From Teratosphaeria epicoccoides (Eukaryota; Ascomycota; Dothideomycetes; Mycosphaerellales; Teratosphaeriaceae), in NCBI GenBank assembly GCA_021401465.1, contig JADDMT010000214.1, positions 1 to 35,121 on the forward strand: a DNA stretch of 35,121 nt, given 5' to 3'. The notes under the pieces are model-generated. The model was not told the DNA's origin, ran no database searches, and was given only the letters and a program-made list of their open reading frames with translations. Below are positions 1 to 10,200 of the stretch, piece after piece. Each line of letters begins with the position of its first letter. Within the stretch, counting starts at the first letter, position 1. Made by a program: the position numbers and the translations under genes.

Positions 1-209
1 CCCCCCCTCCGAACATCCCCCATGCCCATCCAATGCGCAGCCACTCCATGCAAAGTCTCCGTCGACACGATGCCCCCTTCCCGAGACAAGAAAAACCCCT
101 CCATGCCAAACACACATTCCACTCAAGCCTCACGGCCGCCGCACCTCCAGGCGCAGCCTCCTCGAAAGGCGGAAGAAGGGATCCGAACCCACATTCGCTT
201 TCCCGACTG

Positions 210-3200
210 TCAAACCATGCCCAGAACCTCATCGATCCCGTCATCCAGCCACACCCTCTTCTCGCCCACGAGCTGGCACTGCAGCTTCCCCTCCACCAGC
301 GCCCTCATCTGCTTCTTGGTCACGCTCTCCATGTCCACCTCCTGGAAACACTCCTGGATAGCCTCCATGACCTGCGCCCGCGTCACGCCCTGCGTCTGGA
401 ACCCCGGCATCCCGCTGCCCGGCCGACTGGCCGCGAACCCGCTGCCGCCGAAATGCTGCGGCCGCGGGGGATACTGCTGCGGGTTGGGTGAGCGCGCGCG
501 GTGGGAAGTCCCGCCGAGAGACATCAGGTGTTGGTGCTCCTGTTGGTGGTAGTGGCCCACGTCCGTGAAGCGGGAGGGTGTGCTTTGGCGGTTCAAGGCG
601 TCAAAGGGTGACGGGGTCCGGCCCTGAGGGGGCCGGTAATGAGCACCCCCGTGGGCCTGCAACCCCGACAGCACCGTGGGCGGGCCATGCCGCTGGCTGC
701 CGGAATACACACTCCTCATCTCATCCATCTCATACCCGGGTCCCACGGGGAAGTCGCGATACACACTCTCCCCCTTCTCCTCCGCCACGCCTCTCCGCCC
801 CGGCAGATTGTTCATGGACGCATAATCGTCCCACCTCTGCAACGGAATACTCCTCGGGTCAAACGTCTCATTATCCTTCAACACCACCTTCTTGACGCCC
901 TTCTCCTCCACCACCACTCTCGTGTTGCCCCATGAAAAATCGTCCTGCTTCCAGAATGAATAGACCGGGAGGACGAAAGAGTAAATAGGGTAAGCGAGGA
1001 GGTATATGATCATCCAGCCGATGTGCTGCCATTGGCGCTTGAGCAGGAAGATGATGGCTTGCAGGCCGTAGACACCGGCCAGCATGACGATGGAGATGAG
1101 CGGGAATTGCTCGTTGCCGGTGCCGACCACGACGATGAGGTAGACGAGGTAGACGCACGTGGCGGGGAGGATGATGGTGCCGAAGAGGTCGACGAAGACG
1201 ACGAAGCGCATGGAGAAGCAACAGAAGCCGCAGAGATCTTTGAGAAAGACCTAGATCACCACCGCCATCGTCAGCATATCTGGCATATGTAAGGTTAGTC
1301 TGGGAATGGCCAGGGCAGACTCACCAACTCCGCGAGGTTGTGAATGGTCGAGTTGATCCATCTCCGTCTCTGCGACAACAGCACGCTCCATTCCGCGGGC
1401 GCTTCCGTCAGCGCGTAAGCGTCCGGAACGAACTTGTAGCTCATCGTCGGGAAGTGCTTCGTCATGAGCGTCGTCAGGTATCGATCTTCTCCGAGCGAGA
1501 GCAAGTTCTTCTTGTGCAGCGTGTCGACGTTGTTGTCCGCATACTCACGAATGACCTTATCCGAAATGATGAGCGGACGCCCTTTATCTGCCGTCCGGAG
1601 GCGGTACATGCAGAAACTAGGACACGCGTGTCAGCAAAGGACTCGTCCCAGCCTCGAAGGGACCCGATGTGTTGGTGACTCACCATCCGGGCAGACACGT
1701 GACACTTCCAAACAAACTCTCAAACGCCTTCGCCAAATGATGAGAGATATAATACTCGTAAACTTGAATCATCGTCGTCCAACTCCTCTCCTCATTCTCC
1801 AGACTCGTCTCCCCGCAGATGCCCACAATCTTGGCGTCATTCGCACACGCACTCACCAACCGGTTCAGACTATCCTCTTTGACCTTCGTATCCGCATCCA
1901 CCATGAACAGGTACTCATACAGCTCGGGATCCACGCCAATGACATTGTTGATCTGATGGAACATCTCGAGCTCCAGCGGGTTCATGGGCGCGCGGTGGTG
2001 TACGCGGTTGAGGAACGACATGAGCAGGATCTGGGAGTCTCGCTTGCCGCGGTTACCGGGCTTGGACTTCGACTGCTCGGACTCTTTGCCGACTTTGACG
2101 ACGACGAGGTAGGGAACGACATTGCCTTCGTATTCGTAGAGGCCGGAGTAGACTTTGCCGTAGTTGAGCTGTTCGGCTCCGACACCCACCGACTTGAATG
2201 GCAGGGCGGGCGGGTCGACTTTGGGGTCGACGCCGAGGATGTCGAGGACGATCTTCGGGGTCGGGCGGTCGTTGCCGCCGCCGACGATCATGCCGTCGCA
2301 GATGACGCAGAGGAGTTTGCGCTTGTTGTCGTACTGGAGGGCGGTGAGCGAGTCGAGGCCCTTGCGGAGGGAGTCTTCGCCTTCGGTGTAGGCGGGGACT
2401 TGGCAGATGACGAACTTGTCTTGCTGGGTTGGACGCTTCTTGCCGCCGAATTGCAGAGCGGCCAAGAATTTGGTCAAAATGACGGCGCAGAGGATGATGG
2501 TGAACGCCAGGAGAATGTAGTTGTTGACTTGACATCGCGGCGTCTTCCGAAAGTCCGTGTGGCCGACGAAGAAGCGGTTCTCGAGGCAATTCATGCCGTT
2601 GACTCGGAGCGACACGTTCGAGATCTTGTTCCACTCGTCGGTCAGATCTCCCCCCGGATTATTCTGGACCAGCTTCTCGATCTCCGACCCCAGGAACGAG
2701 TACTGGCTCAAATCATTCTGTAGCTTCTTGGTGTAAAAGTAGTCCGTCAGGTCGTAGACCTTGCCGTCGATGATGAACCACTCGTGGCCGTTGTTTTCGC
2801 CCTGCTTCTTGATCTTGCCTTTGCTGATGACCAGCTTCCCCTTGTAGAACTGTTCGATCGTCGGCTCGAAATTATTCTTGTACCAGTCAGGACTGTACAG
2901 CGCCGAGGTCGGATCGGCTTGCTCGTAGTGGCCCGACAGGTGCTTCGCGGTAGGGTAGAGAAGCGTATTGTTACTTTGCAAAACCACACTATTTGCGCTG
3001 ACCAGACCCGGGCACGCAATGTACAGCGGCGGGACGATGTACGGGGTCACGTCGGTGCCCCCGAACGGCTCCATGTTCGTTTGGCTCGTCTCGATCGATC
3101 CAGAACCAGCCGTGTGATCGGTCTTCCACCACGTCTTCAGATCGTAGACGGACCCCATGTGCGACACGTAGAAGTCGGAGCCAGCAGCGTGATAGCCGAC

Positions 3201-5585
3201 TTGCTTGGCATTCCACGCCTTGTCGTAATTGGGGCAGAGCAGTTTGCCGAACGCGACAATGTAGAAGACGATGGTGCCGTTGATCAAGAAGATGAGGATC
3301 ATCAGGAGGATCTTCTCTCTCCAGGCTTGCTGGACGTCTGGCCGTTTCATGCGACCGATGTGCTTCAGCAGGAACGCGAAGAAGGGGAACGTGACGACTC
3401 TGGAGATGAAGACCCACAGCTGGCGCCCGAAGGTCTCTTTCTCGACTTCCAGATGCTTGGATTCCGCGAGCTCTGGATCGATCTCTCCATCGAAGGTGAT
3501 GTCCTGGTACTTGTCATCGCCCTTGAAGCCCAGGCCGTAGTCGCCGCCGCCCATGCTCTTCATGGTCTTGTTCATGGCGCTCGGCGCGACACTCCGGGCA
3601 CCCAGACGGGACTGCGCGGTGTCCCGGCCCAGCAGGTTCTCTTTCGATTCCCCGTACTCGGGCGCAAAGTACCCGTCATTGATCCCGGCAGGCGTCTGCA
3701 CCGAATACCCGCTTTCCACTCCACCCGCACCCACCATGCCGCCCAGCATCGGCGTCACGTCCTCGACCGGCTTCATATCCAGCATGGTCTCCGCTTCCCA
3801 CCACGCATTCTCCCGCATCCAGATGCGCTCGTTCCCGATGACGACCTCGCCATTACTCCAGCCGCGTTCGACGATCCACATCTCCGCGCCCTCCTTGCCC
3901 GGATAGCAGCCCAAGCGTGAATATCGCTCGACGAACTCGTCGTGATCAAAGTCCGCGGTGTAGTCCAGGTGCTTGTTGCGATGGTTCGCCCACTCGGCCA
4001 ATCTCCAATTCCTGATCTGCGCCGCGACGGACCCGGCCGACCACTTGAAGTTGGGAGGCGACTGGTCCGCGAAGACGTGCGGTCTGTCATCGCTCGGGTG
4101 CAGGCAGAGGTGGAACCACACTCTCGCTCTGCCCAGGGCGTCCATGAGCTGGAACCTCCCTCGCTTGCCCACCTCGATGTCGTGCCCCCCCCCTGAACAC
4201 ACGAGTTGTCTGACGAAGCTTTCGGCATGAGCCTGCTCTCCGATCTTTTCCAGCACACTGTGCCGGGTGTCGAGCGTCTCTTCGCGCTCCCTCCCGGCCA
4301 GCCCCGTCATGATCCCGAGGTCTGCTTCGTGGGCTGCGACGGCTTCGGCCATCGCTTTCATGGTCGACGCGCCGGCCGAGTTGACCGGAATGCCATCCTG
4401 CTTCATCTCCACATTGATGCCGCTGTTGTCGTCGAAGACGGTCTTGAGCGCCACGGCCCTGCCCAGACTCTCCGAGGGGATGTCGATGATGCTGATGCTC
4501 ACACCATCTTCGTCGTCCGTGCTCGGGGGAGTGTCGCGCCCGCCGTCGCTGCCGCTGCTCGAGCCGATGCTCTTGCCGGTGTGGATCTCCACTCGTATCG
4601 CATGGTTGGCCTTGGTGATCAGCCAATCGACAATCGCCTCGTACAGCCCCGCGATCAAGGCCTCTCGCTCGTCGCCCGCGAACTTCTGCACGAGAATTTC
4701 CGAGTCGATCTCCAGCAGCTCCGCCACATCATCGCACGTCGACTCGACCTCTGCCTCCGACACCAGCCATCCCACCGCATCACCCAACCTCAACAGCGCG
4801 GCGACCGCCTGCAGCAGATTCCGAAAGGCCGCGCCCCTGATCCCGAGGCCCTTCAAGGCAGCCCTCCAATCCTCGGCATTGGCCGCATCGTCCGCTGTGG
4901 GCAGATATGAGGGCGGAGTGTATGTCTCGCTCTTCCTCAACAACGCATATTGCTCCGCCCTCTTCAGCGCCAACACCTCGGCCTCCTGCGGCGAGGCCGA
5001 CTGCAGGAGATGGTAGAAGACATCAAATGCTCGGTAGCCCTCGTGGTTCTCCACATGCAGCAGGCCCTTGGCGGTGTCGATGCCACTCGTGCTCAGGGCG
5101 AGACTCGCACCGGTCAGGTCGCCCTGCAGATTCAGGTGGAAGGTGGCCTGCAACGCCGAATACCTCGGCAATGCCGGGTTTCCTGGGGTGACGGTGGTGA
5201 CGAAGGGTCGCAGTGCGGCGAGGGCGGTGAAGCAGCTGGCGGGCACACTCAGCGGCAGGGCCTCGACGAAGCTCGGCAACAACGTCGGCGTACTGGCATG
5301 CAAGCTCCCCAGGACGACGACTCCGTCCTCCGCCCTCCTCACGGCATGTTCGACGGCTCTCCGGGCGAGGTCGGGGTCGACGGTTCCGTCTTGGGCGGCT
5401 GTGAGCCAGGTGTTGACCACGAGGGAGGTGGAGGACTCGAGTGTGTAGGCGGCGGGTTGGGTGTAGGCGGCGTGCAGGGCATTGAGACAGGAGGTGGTGG
5501 ACATTTGCTGGGTGGAGTTGGTTTGCACCGTGGTGCTCCTGTGGGCGGCGGAGAGGGAGGAGTATTGCGAGACGCGGTGGGCCAT
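210..5585 (-). CDS. csmB: Class VII-type chitin synthase with P-loop-less myosin-like head
   Basis: Membrane family-2 glycosyltransferase that polymerises UDP-GlcNAc into cell-wall chitin. Proposed exons are 5585-1684, 1616-1325 and 1250-210, giving 1,744 aa; both introns are GTGAGT..TAG and joining them rebuilds the family core. Order: myosin-head-like region (about 30-600); membrane segments near 735-787; cytochrome-b5-like fold near 930 (EWFIIDGKVYDLTDYF); membrane segment near 1020-1045; catalytic core with VPAYTEGEDSL, VDADT (about 1227), GSVTCLPGC split by intron 1, EDRYLTT (about 1343) and QRRRW (about 1380); C-terminal membrane segments; Gly/Pro-rich linker; DEK_C domain in the last 60 residues. 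At residues 93-101, where the neighbouring class V protein has GESGSGKTT, this one has GSLHASTPT, so ATP binding by the head is unlikely. The start has a CCAAACATGG context. Divergent from the class V gene, as in csmA/csmB pairs. Symbol by analogy with Aspergillus. Confidence 0.93.
1251..1324 (-). other. Intron 2 of the class VII chitin synthase gene
   Basis: On the minus strand it opens GTGAGT at 1324 and closes CTAG at 1251 (74 nt), phase 0. Splicing joins ...HNLAEL to VFLKDLCGFCCFSMRF, which matches the continuous sequence in the paralogue on the other strand. Confidence 0.88.
1617..1683 (-). other. Intron 1 of the class VII chitin synthase gene
   Basis: On the minus strand it opens GTGAGT at 1683 and closes CCTAG at 1617 (67 nt). 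It splits a Cys codon (TG|T) and rebuilds the family signature GSVTCLPGC-F-C-MYR. Without removal the frame stops at once. Confidence 0.92.
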
Positions 5586-5921
5586 GTTTGGCAGCCCGGG
5601 TGGTGAGGGGATTCTTGGATGTTAGGATTTCGGACGGCCGGGTTTTCGATGCCCGCAGGGGGCTCGTGGTGGGAGGTGCACGCGGTGCTGATGGTGGGGA
5701 TCGTCGTGTTCTCGGTGTGGTGTTGGGGAAGGGGGGGTGAAGGCTATGGTGGTTGTGGCGCGGTGGTCGAGCGTCGGCTTGCGGCGTGCCCCTTCTCCGT
5801 GAGTGATCGAGGTTGCTGTGAGGAGTGTTGGCTCGTGTGGCCGCTTGGAAATCGCGTGTTATGTTGAGTGTCGAGGATCGTTAGCATAACAAACGAGCGA
5901 CGAGAACGAATGTGATGTGCT

Positions 5922-5980
5922 GCACACATACACACAGACACGCAGACACACACACACACAGACATGTACATACACACACG
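5922..5980. repeat. CA/TG microsatellite
   Basis: An imperfect run of CACACA interrupted by GACA and TACA, about 340-400 bp upstream of the class VII start. Such tracts are length-variable. Confidence 0.85.
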
Positions 5981-6053
5981 ACGTGATCTGACGGAAGAGA
6001 TTCCACGATCAGGCTAGCGTCACGGGAGGGAGGGTGTGGCGTCACCTCGGCCA

Positions 6054-6068
6054 GGGGGGGGGGGGGGG
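6054..6068 (+). repeat. G15 homopolymer
   Basis: Fifteen consecutive G. Its length may be unreliable in the assembly; if real it is a slippage site and a possible quadruplex former in the divergent upstream region. Confidence 0.8.
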
Positions 6069-6269
6069 ATGGTGCTGGATGAACTCTATCTATTAGCCAT
6101 CGCAGTACAGTAATATAGCACCCGCGTGGCAAAAGCCTCGGACTCAGCCAGAGCATACACCGTCCCGTAATAGAATCCGACCGCTCCCGTCCTCCTGCGT
6201 GTTCCCCGACATGTTGAGGACGACCACCCGTTCCGACACGTCACGACACCAGCTATTCTGTACACTGTG

Positions 6270-6301
6270 CATGATTCCACGTTCATGATTCCACGTTCAT
6301 G
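6270..6301. repeat. 14-bp direct repeat, 2.3 copies
   Basis: The unit CATGATTCCACGTT occurs perfectly twice in tandem, followed by CATG of a third. Confidence 0.85.
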
Positions 6302-6429
6302 TTCTGTAAATATACCTCCCTCACCTTCACCAAGCCGAGTCTCGCGAGTCCATGTGTATTTTTGGATCCACGCGCCACCCGGGGTGTGCTAGCGGGTACC
6401 ACCATCATGTCATGAGTCATGACGATCGG

Positions 6430-6620
6430 GAAAGACATGTAGATGTATGTATACAACACGTAAGACATGCAGATGTATGTATACAACACGTAAGACATGT
6501 AGATGTATGTATATAACACGTAAGACCTGTAGATGTGTGAATACAACACGTGAGACATGTAGATGTATGGAGAGCACTCGCAAGACTTGGAGATGTATGT
6601 ATCCACCCCGTAAGACTTGG
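6430..6620. repeat. 30-bp minisatellite, about 6.3 copies
   Basis: Units start at 6430, 6460, 6490, 6520, 6550 and 6580, with a partial seventh at 6610. The unit core reads GTAAGACATGTAGATGTATG then TATACAACAC. The first three are nearly identical and copies diverge progressively to the right. The unit contains the palindromes ACATGT and GTATAC. Because 30 is a multiple of 3, open frames run through it on both strands, but they are a by-product of the repeat. Confidence 0.92.
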
Positions 6621-6680
6621 ACATACAAGTTGTATCCATTGGCGTCGCCCAATTTCATCCCGGAAACAATGTGCTGTAGG

Positions 6681-6730
6681 CGAGAATATCGACGAGTATC
6701 GAAGAATATCAAAAAATATCGAGAATATCA
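6681..6730. repeat. Five 10-bp phased AATATC-type motifs
   Basis: Consecutive decamers CGAGAATATC, GACGAGTATC, GAAGAATATC, AAAAAATATC and GAGAATATCA. The ATATC core recurs about every 10 bp, one helical turn (GATATT on the other strand). Located about 520-570 bp upstream of the class V start codon. Could be a clustered protein-binding site or simply a short tandem repeat. Confidence 0.7.
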
Positions 6731-7202
6731 AAAAAAAAGGCCCCGAAGACGGTGCCACTAGCGCCATGCTCACCTGCCGATCTCCCGCGGCTCACCATCA
6801 ATGCACGCGCCGTCTCGTCTTGGCATGTCCTGGGCGCGTCTCGGGCGTCTCCTGCTGTGCGGGACGTGATGAGATGAGCAGAGTGACTGACTTCTGTGCT
6901 ATACTATACACCGGCTGAACACCATCGCCGTGCTTTGCTTGTGTCATCATCGTAATTCGGCCCCGGCCCCATTCGTTGCTGTAAACACCCGACCTTCGCT
7001 TCTCACGCTCGCTGCACCGCATTGAACCGACCAAAACTGCACTGGACGCCACCGTTTCAGGCATCGCTTCTCCCGGAATACCATCCCAAACTACTGCATC
7101 ATCGACAGCCGCCATACCCAGGGACACTGTACACCACGACACCAGCCTCTCGAGGCACCCACCGCCCCTCCTGCCCTCACCGCAGCCAGCGGAGGTCTGA
7201 CG

Positions 7203-7231
7203 CCTCCCTCCCTCCCTCCCTCCCTCCCTCC
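7203..7231 (+). repeat. CCTC microsatellite in the class V 5' leader
   Basis: About seven CCTC/CCCT units ending 19 bp before the class V start codon. Pyrimidine-rich leaders are common just upstream of fungal start codons; this one is regular enough to vary in length. Confidence 0.8.
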
Positions 7232-7250
7232 ACCACCAACAACCCCCACC

Positions 7251-10200
7251 ATGGCGAACCCGCAGACCGCCAACCTCGTCTCCCTCCCCACTCACCTCCA
7301 GTCCGACACCGGTCTGACCTCCCACATCGCCGCTCGCTACCACATACAGCACCCCATCACCACCCTCAGCTCGCAAGCATACATCTCCGTCAACACCTTC
7401 ATCTCCGCCGCCAAAGGGCCCGCCGGCCACAAAGATGGCTCGGCCATGGGCGCCGCAGAGGAGCTCGCCCAGCGCATGTGGACGCGATTGGGCAGCCGAC
7501 AGGAGAACCAAGCGGCCGTCTTCCTGGGCGAGAGTGGCAGCGGCAAGACCACCGTGCGAAGTCATGTGCTGAGCCAGTTGCTGGCCTTCACGAGCACCCC
7601 GTTGAGCAAGAAGCTGAGCTTTGCCGCATTCGTCTTCGACGCCCTCACCACCACCAAAAGCGTCACCACCCCGACCGCGAGCAAGGCGGGCTTGTTCTTC
7701 GAGCTGCAGTACGAGACGGCCTCGTCCTTGCATCCGACTCTGATCGGAGGGAAGGTGTTGGACCATCGCTTGGAGCGCAGCCGAGTGTCGAGCGTGCCGC
7801 CGGGCGAGCGCAACTTCCATCTGCTGTACTATCTGCTCGCGGGCACGTCGGACGACGAGAAGAAGCATTTGGGTCTCGACCTGGAGAATGGCGTCGCCCA
7901 CGGCGCCGGCAACCGCGTGTCGATGGGCGGTGCGATCAAGCGATGGCGATATCTCGGTCATCCGTCACAGCTGAAAGTCGGCATCAACGATCACGAGGGC
8001 TTTCAGCATTTCAAGACGGCGCTCCGGCGGCTCGAATTCCCGCGAGAGGAGATTGCGCACCTGTGCGAGATCTTGGCGACCATCCTGCACATCGGGCAGT
8101 TGGACTTGGTGTCCAAGGCGGCCACCACGCCCGCCGCCGACGAGAGCGGAGGGTATGGCCAAGAAGGCGGCGGCGAGGAACTGGTGTGGGTCAGAAACCG
8201 CGAGAGCTTGCAGTGCGTCGCCGCCTTCCTCGGCGTGCCCGAAAAGGACATGGAGCAGTGTCTCCAAGTCAAGACCCGCACGCTGGGCCGGGAACGAGTG
8301 ACGGTGATCCTGGACCGCAACAGCGCGAGAGAGAACGCCGATGAGTTCGCCCGCACGCTCTACTCGCTCCTCGTCGCGTACGTGATGGAAAAGATCAACG
8401 ATAAGATCTGCGCCGACGAAGAGTCGGTCGCCAACACCATCGCCGTGGTGGACTTCCCGGGCTTCTCGCAGAGCTCGAGCACCAACAACACGCTCGATCA
8501 ATTGCTGAACAATGCCGCCACCGAGTCGTTGTACAATTTCTGCCTCCAATCCTTCTTCGAGCGCAAGGCGGATCTGCTGGAGACGGAGGAAGTGTCCGTC
8601 CCACCGACCAGCTACTTTGACAACTCCGATGCCGTCAAAGGCCTGCTCAAGTCGGGCAACGGGCTCTTGAGCATCATGGACGACCAGATGCGGAGGGGCC
8701 GGACGGATCGGCAGTTCCTGGAAGCCATCCGCAAGCGCTTCGAGGGCAAGAACCCGGCCATCGACGTGGCGCCCGCCATGCTGCACCTCCCCGGCAACAA
8801 CTTCGCGACTCCCAACATGCACGCCTCGTTCACCGTCAAGCACTTTGCGGGCGAGGTGGAATATCCGGTCGACCACCTGCTGGAAATGAACGGAGAAGTC
8901 ATTTCCGGGGATTTGATGAACCTGATGGGGATGACCACAAGTTCGTTCGTCAGCGACCTGTTCGGCCAGGAAGCTCTGAACAAGACGCTCAACCCACGCG
9001 ATCGGACGACCGTCACGCAGGCCTCGGTGGCGTCCAAGCCCTCGCGCATGCCGTCGATGGCGAGGCGGAAAGGGTCCCGGCCTCGGCTCGGCCAGAAAAA
9101 GATGCATGACGCTGATGACGGCGGCGGCGGCGAGGGGAGCGACGACGGCCACGGGCCCGGCATCTCCACCGCGTCGCGACTCCAGCGGACGGCCCAGGAG
9201 CCCGCCCCGGGTGCCGCGGCACAGTTCCTGACGGCCCTGGACAACATCACCCAGTCGTTGACCGCGCCGAGCACGAACCCGTACTTCGTGTTCTGCCTGA
9301 AGCCGAACGATCGACGGATCGCCAACCAATTCGACAGCAAATGCGTCCGCACGCAAGTGCAGACTTTGGGCGTCGCGGAAATCGCGCAGCGCCTGCGCAC
9401 GGCTGATTTCAGCATCTTCATGCCGTTCCGCGAGTTCCTGGGGATGGCGGAAGGCGAAGTGTCGCTCGTGGGCACGGAAAAGGAGAAGGCCGAGATGATC
9501 CTCGAAGAGAAGTCTTGGCCGTCGAATGAGGCGCGCGTGGGATCGACCGGGGTCTTCCTCAGCGAGCGGTGTTGGCGACAAGTGGCACACGTGGTGGACA
9601 TCGGCGAAGCTCCTCCACCGGTGGATGAGTATGGCCACGAGTCGGGTCTGCTGACGCCCGCCATGAAGGGGGGGTTCGCCGAGAGCAAGACGCACCTGCT
9701 GCAGACACCCGGCTCCGGCGGGTACCCCGACGACAAGGGCGCGGGCTATTTCGGCTCTCGCGACTTGGACGGCAAGAGCGAGGCGGGCGCGAGTGCCTTT
9801 CGAGACGGCGACATGTTTCGGAATCTGCCGAACCGAGATCAGATGGCGGAGAAGGGCAACGAGGCCAAGATGGTCGAAGTGGAAACGCACAAGATGTCCG
9901 GATCGAGGAAGCGGTGGTTGTTCATGGTCTACCTGTTGACCTGGTTCATCCCCGACTTTCTGATCCGGTGGATCGGCGGCATCAAGAGGAAAGACGTCCG
10001 CCTGGCCTGGCGAGAGAAGGTGGCCATCAACTTCATCATCTGGATCTCGTGCGCTTTCGTGGTCTTCTTCATGATCGGCTTGCCCAAGCTCATCTGTCCG
10101 ACCCAGCACGTCTACTCGCTCTCCGAGCTGACGGCCAAGAACGGCAAGGACGGAGAACCCAGCTACGTGGCCATCCGCGGGGTCGTCTTCGACGTCAACA

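Larger units (their letters stand above)
5586..7250. promoter_or_regulatory. Shared divergent upstream region of the two chitin synthase genes
   Basis: 1,665 bp between the two start codons, so both genes must draw on it for transcription. No convincing protein gene is present. It is unusually rich in simple and tandem repeats: a CA tract (5922-5980), a G15 run (6054-6068), a 14-bp direct repeat (6270-6301), a 30-bp minisatellite (6430-6620), 10-bp-phased AATATC motifs (6681-6730) and a CCTC repeat just before the plus-strand start. No unambiguous TATA box or known regulator site was assigned. Shared control is an inference from the layout. Confidence 0.7.

Noticed and set aside
1464..5606. 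Plus-strand open frames across the class VII gene
   Set aside because: Shadows of the minus-strand coding sequence, with no recognisable domains.
6283..6773. Open frames of 90-120 codons through the 30-bp minisatellite on both strands
   Set aside because: The unit length is a multiple of 3, so frames stay open by arithmetic; products are simple repeats (YVLYTYIYMS-like) with no start context or motif.
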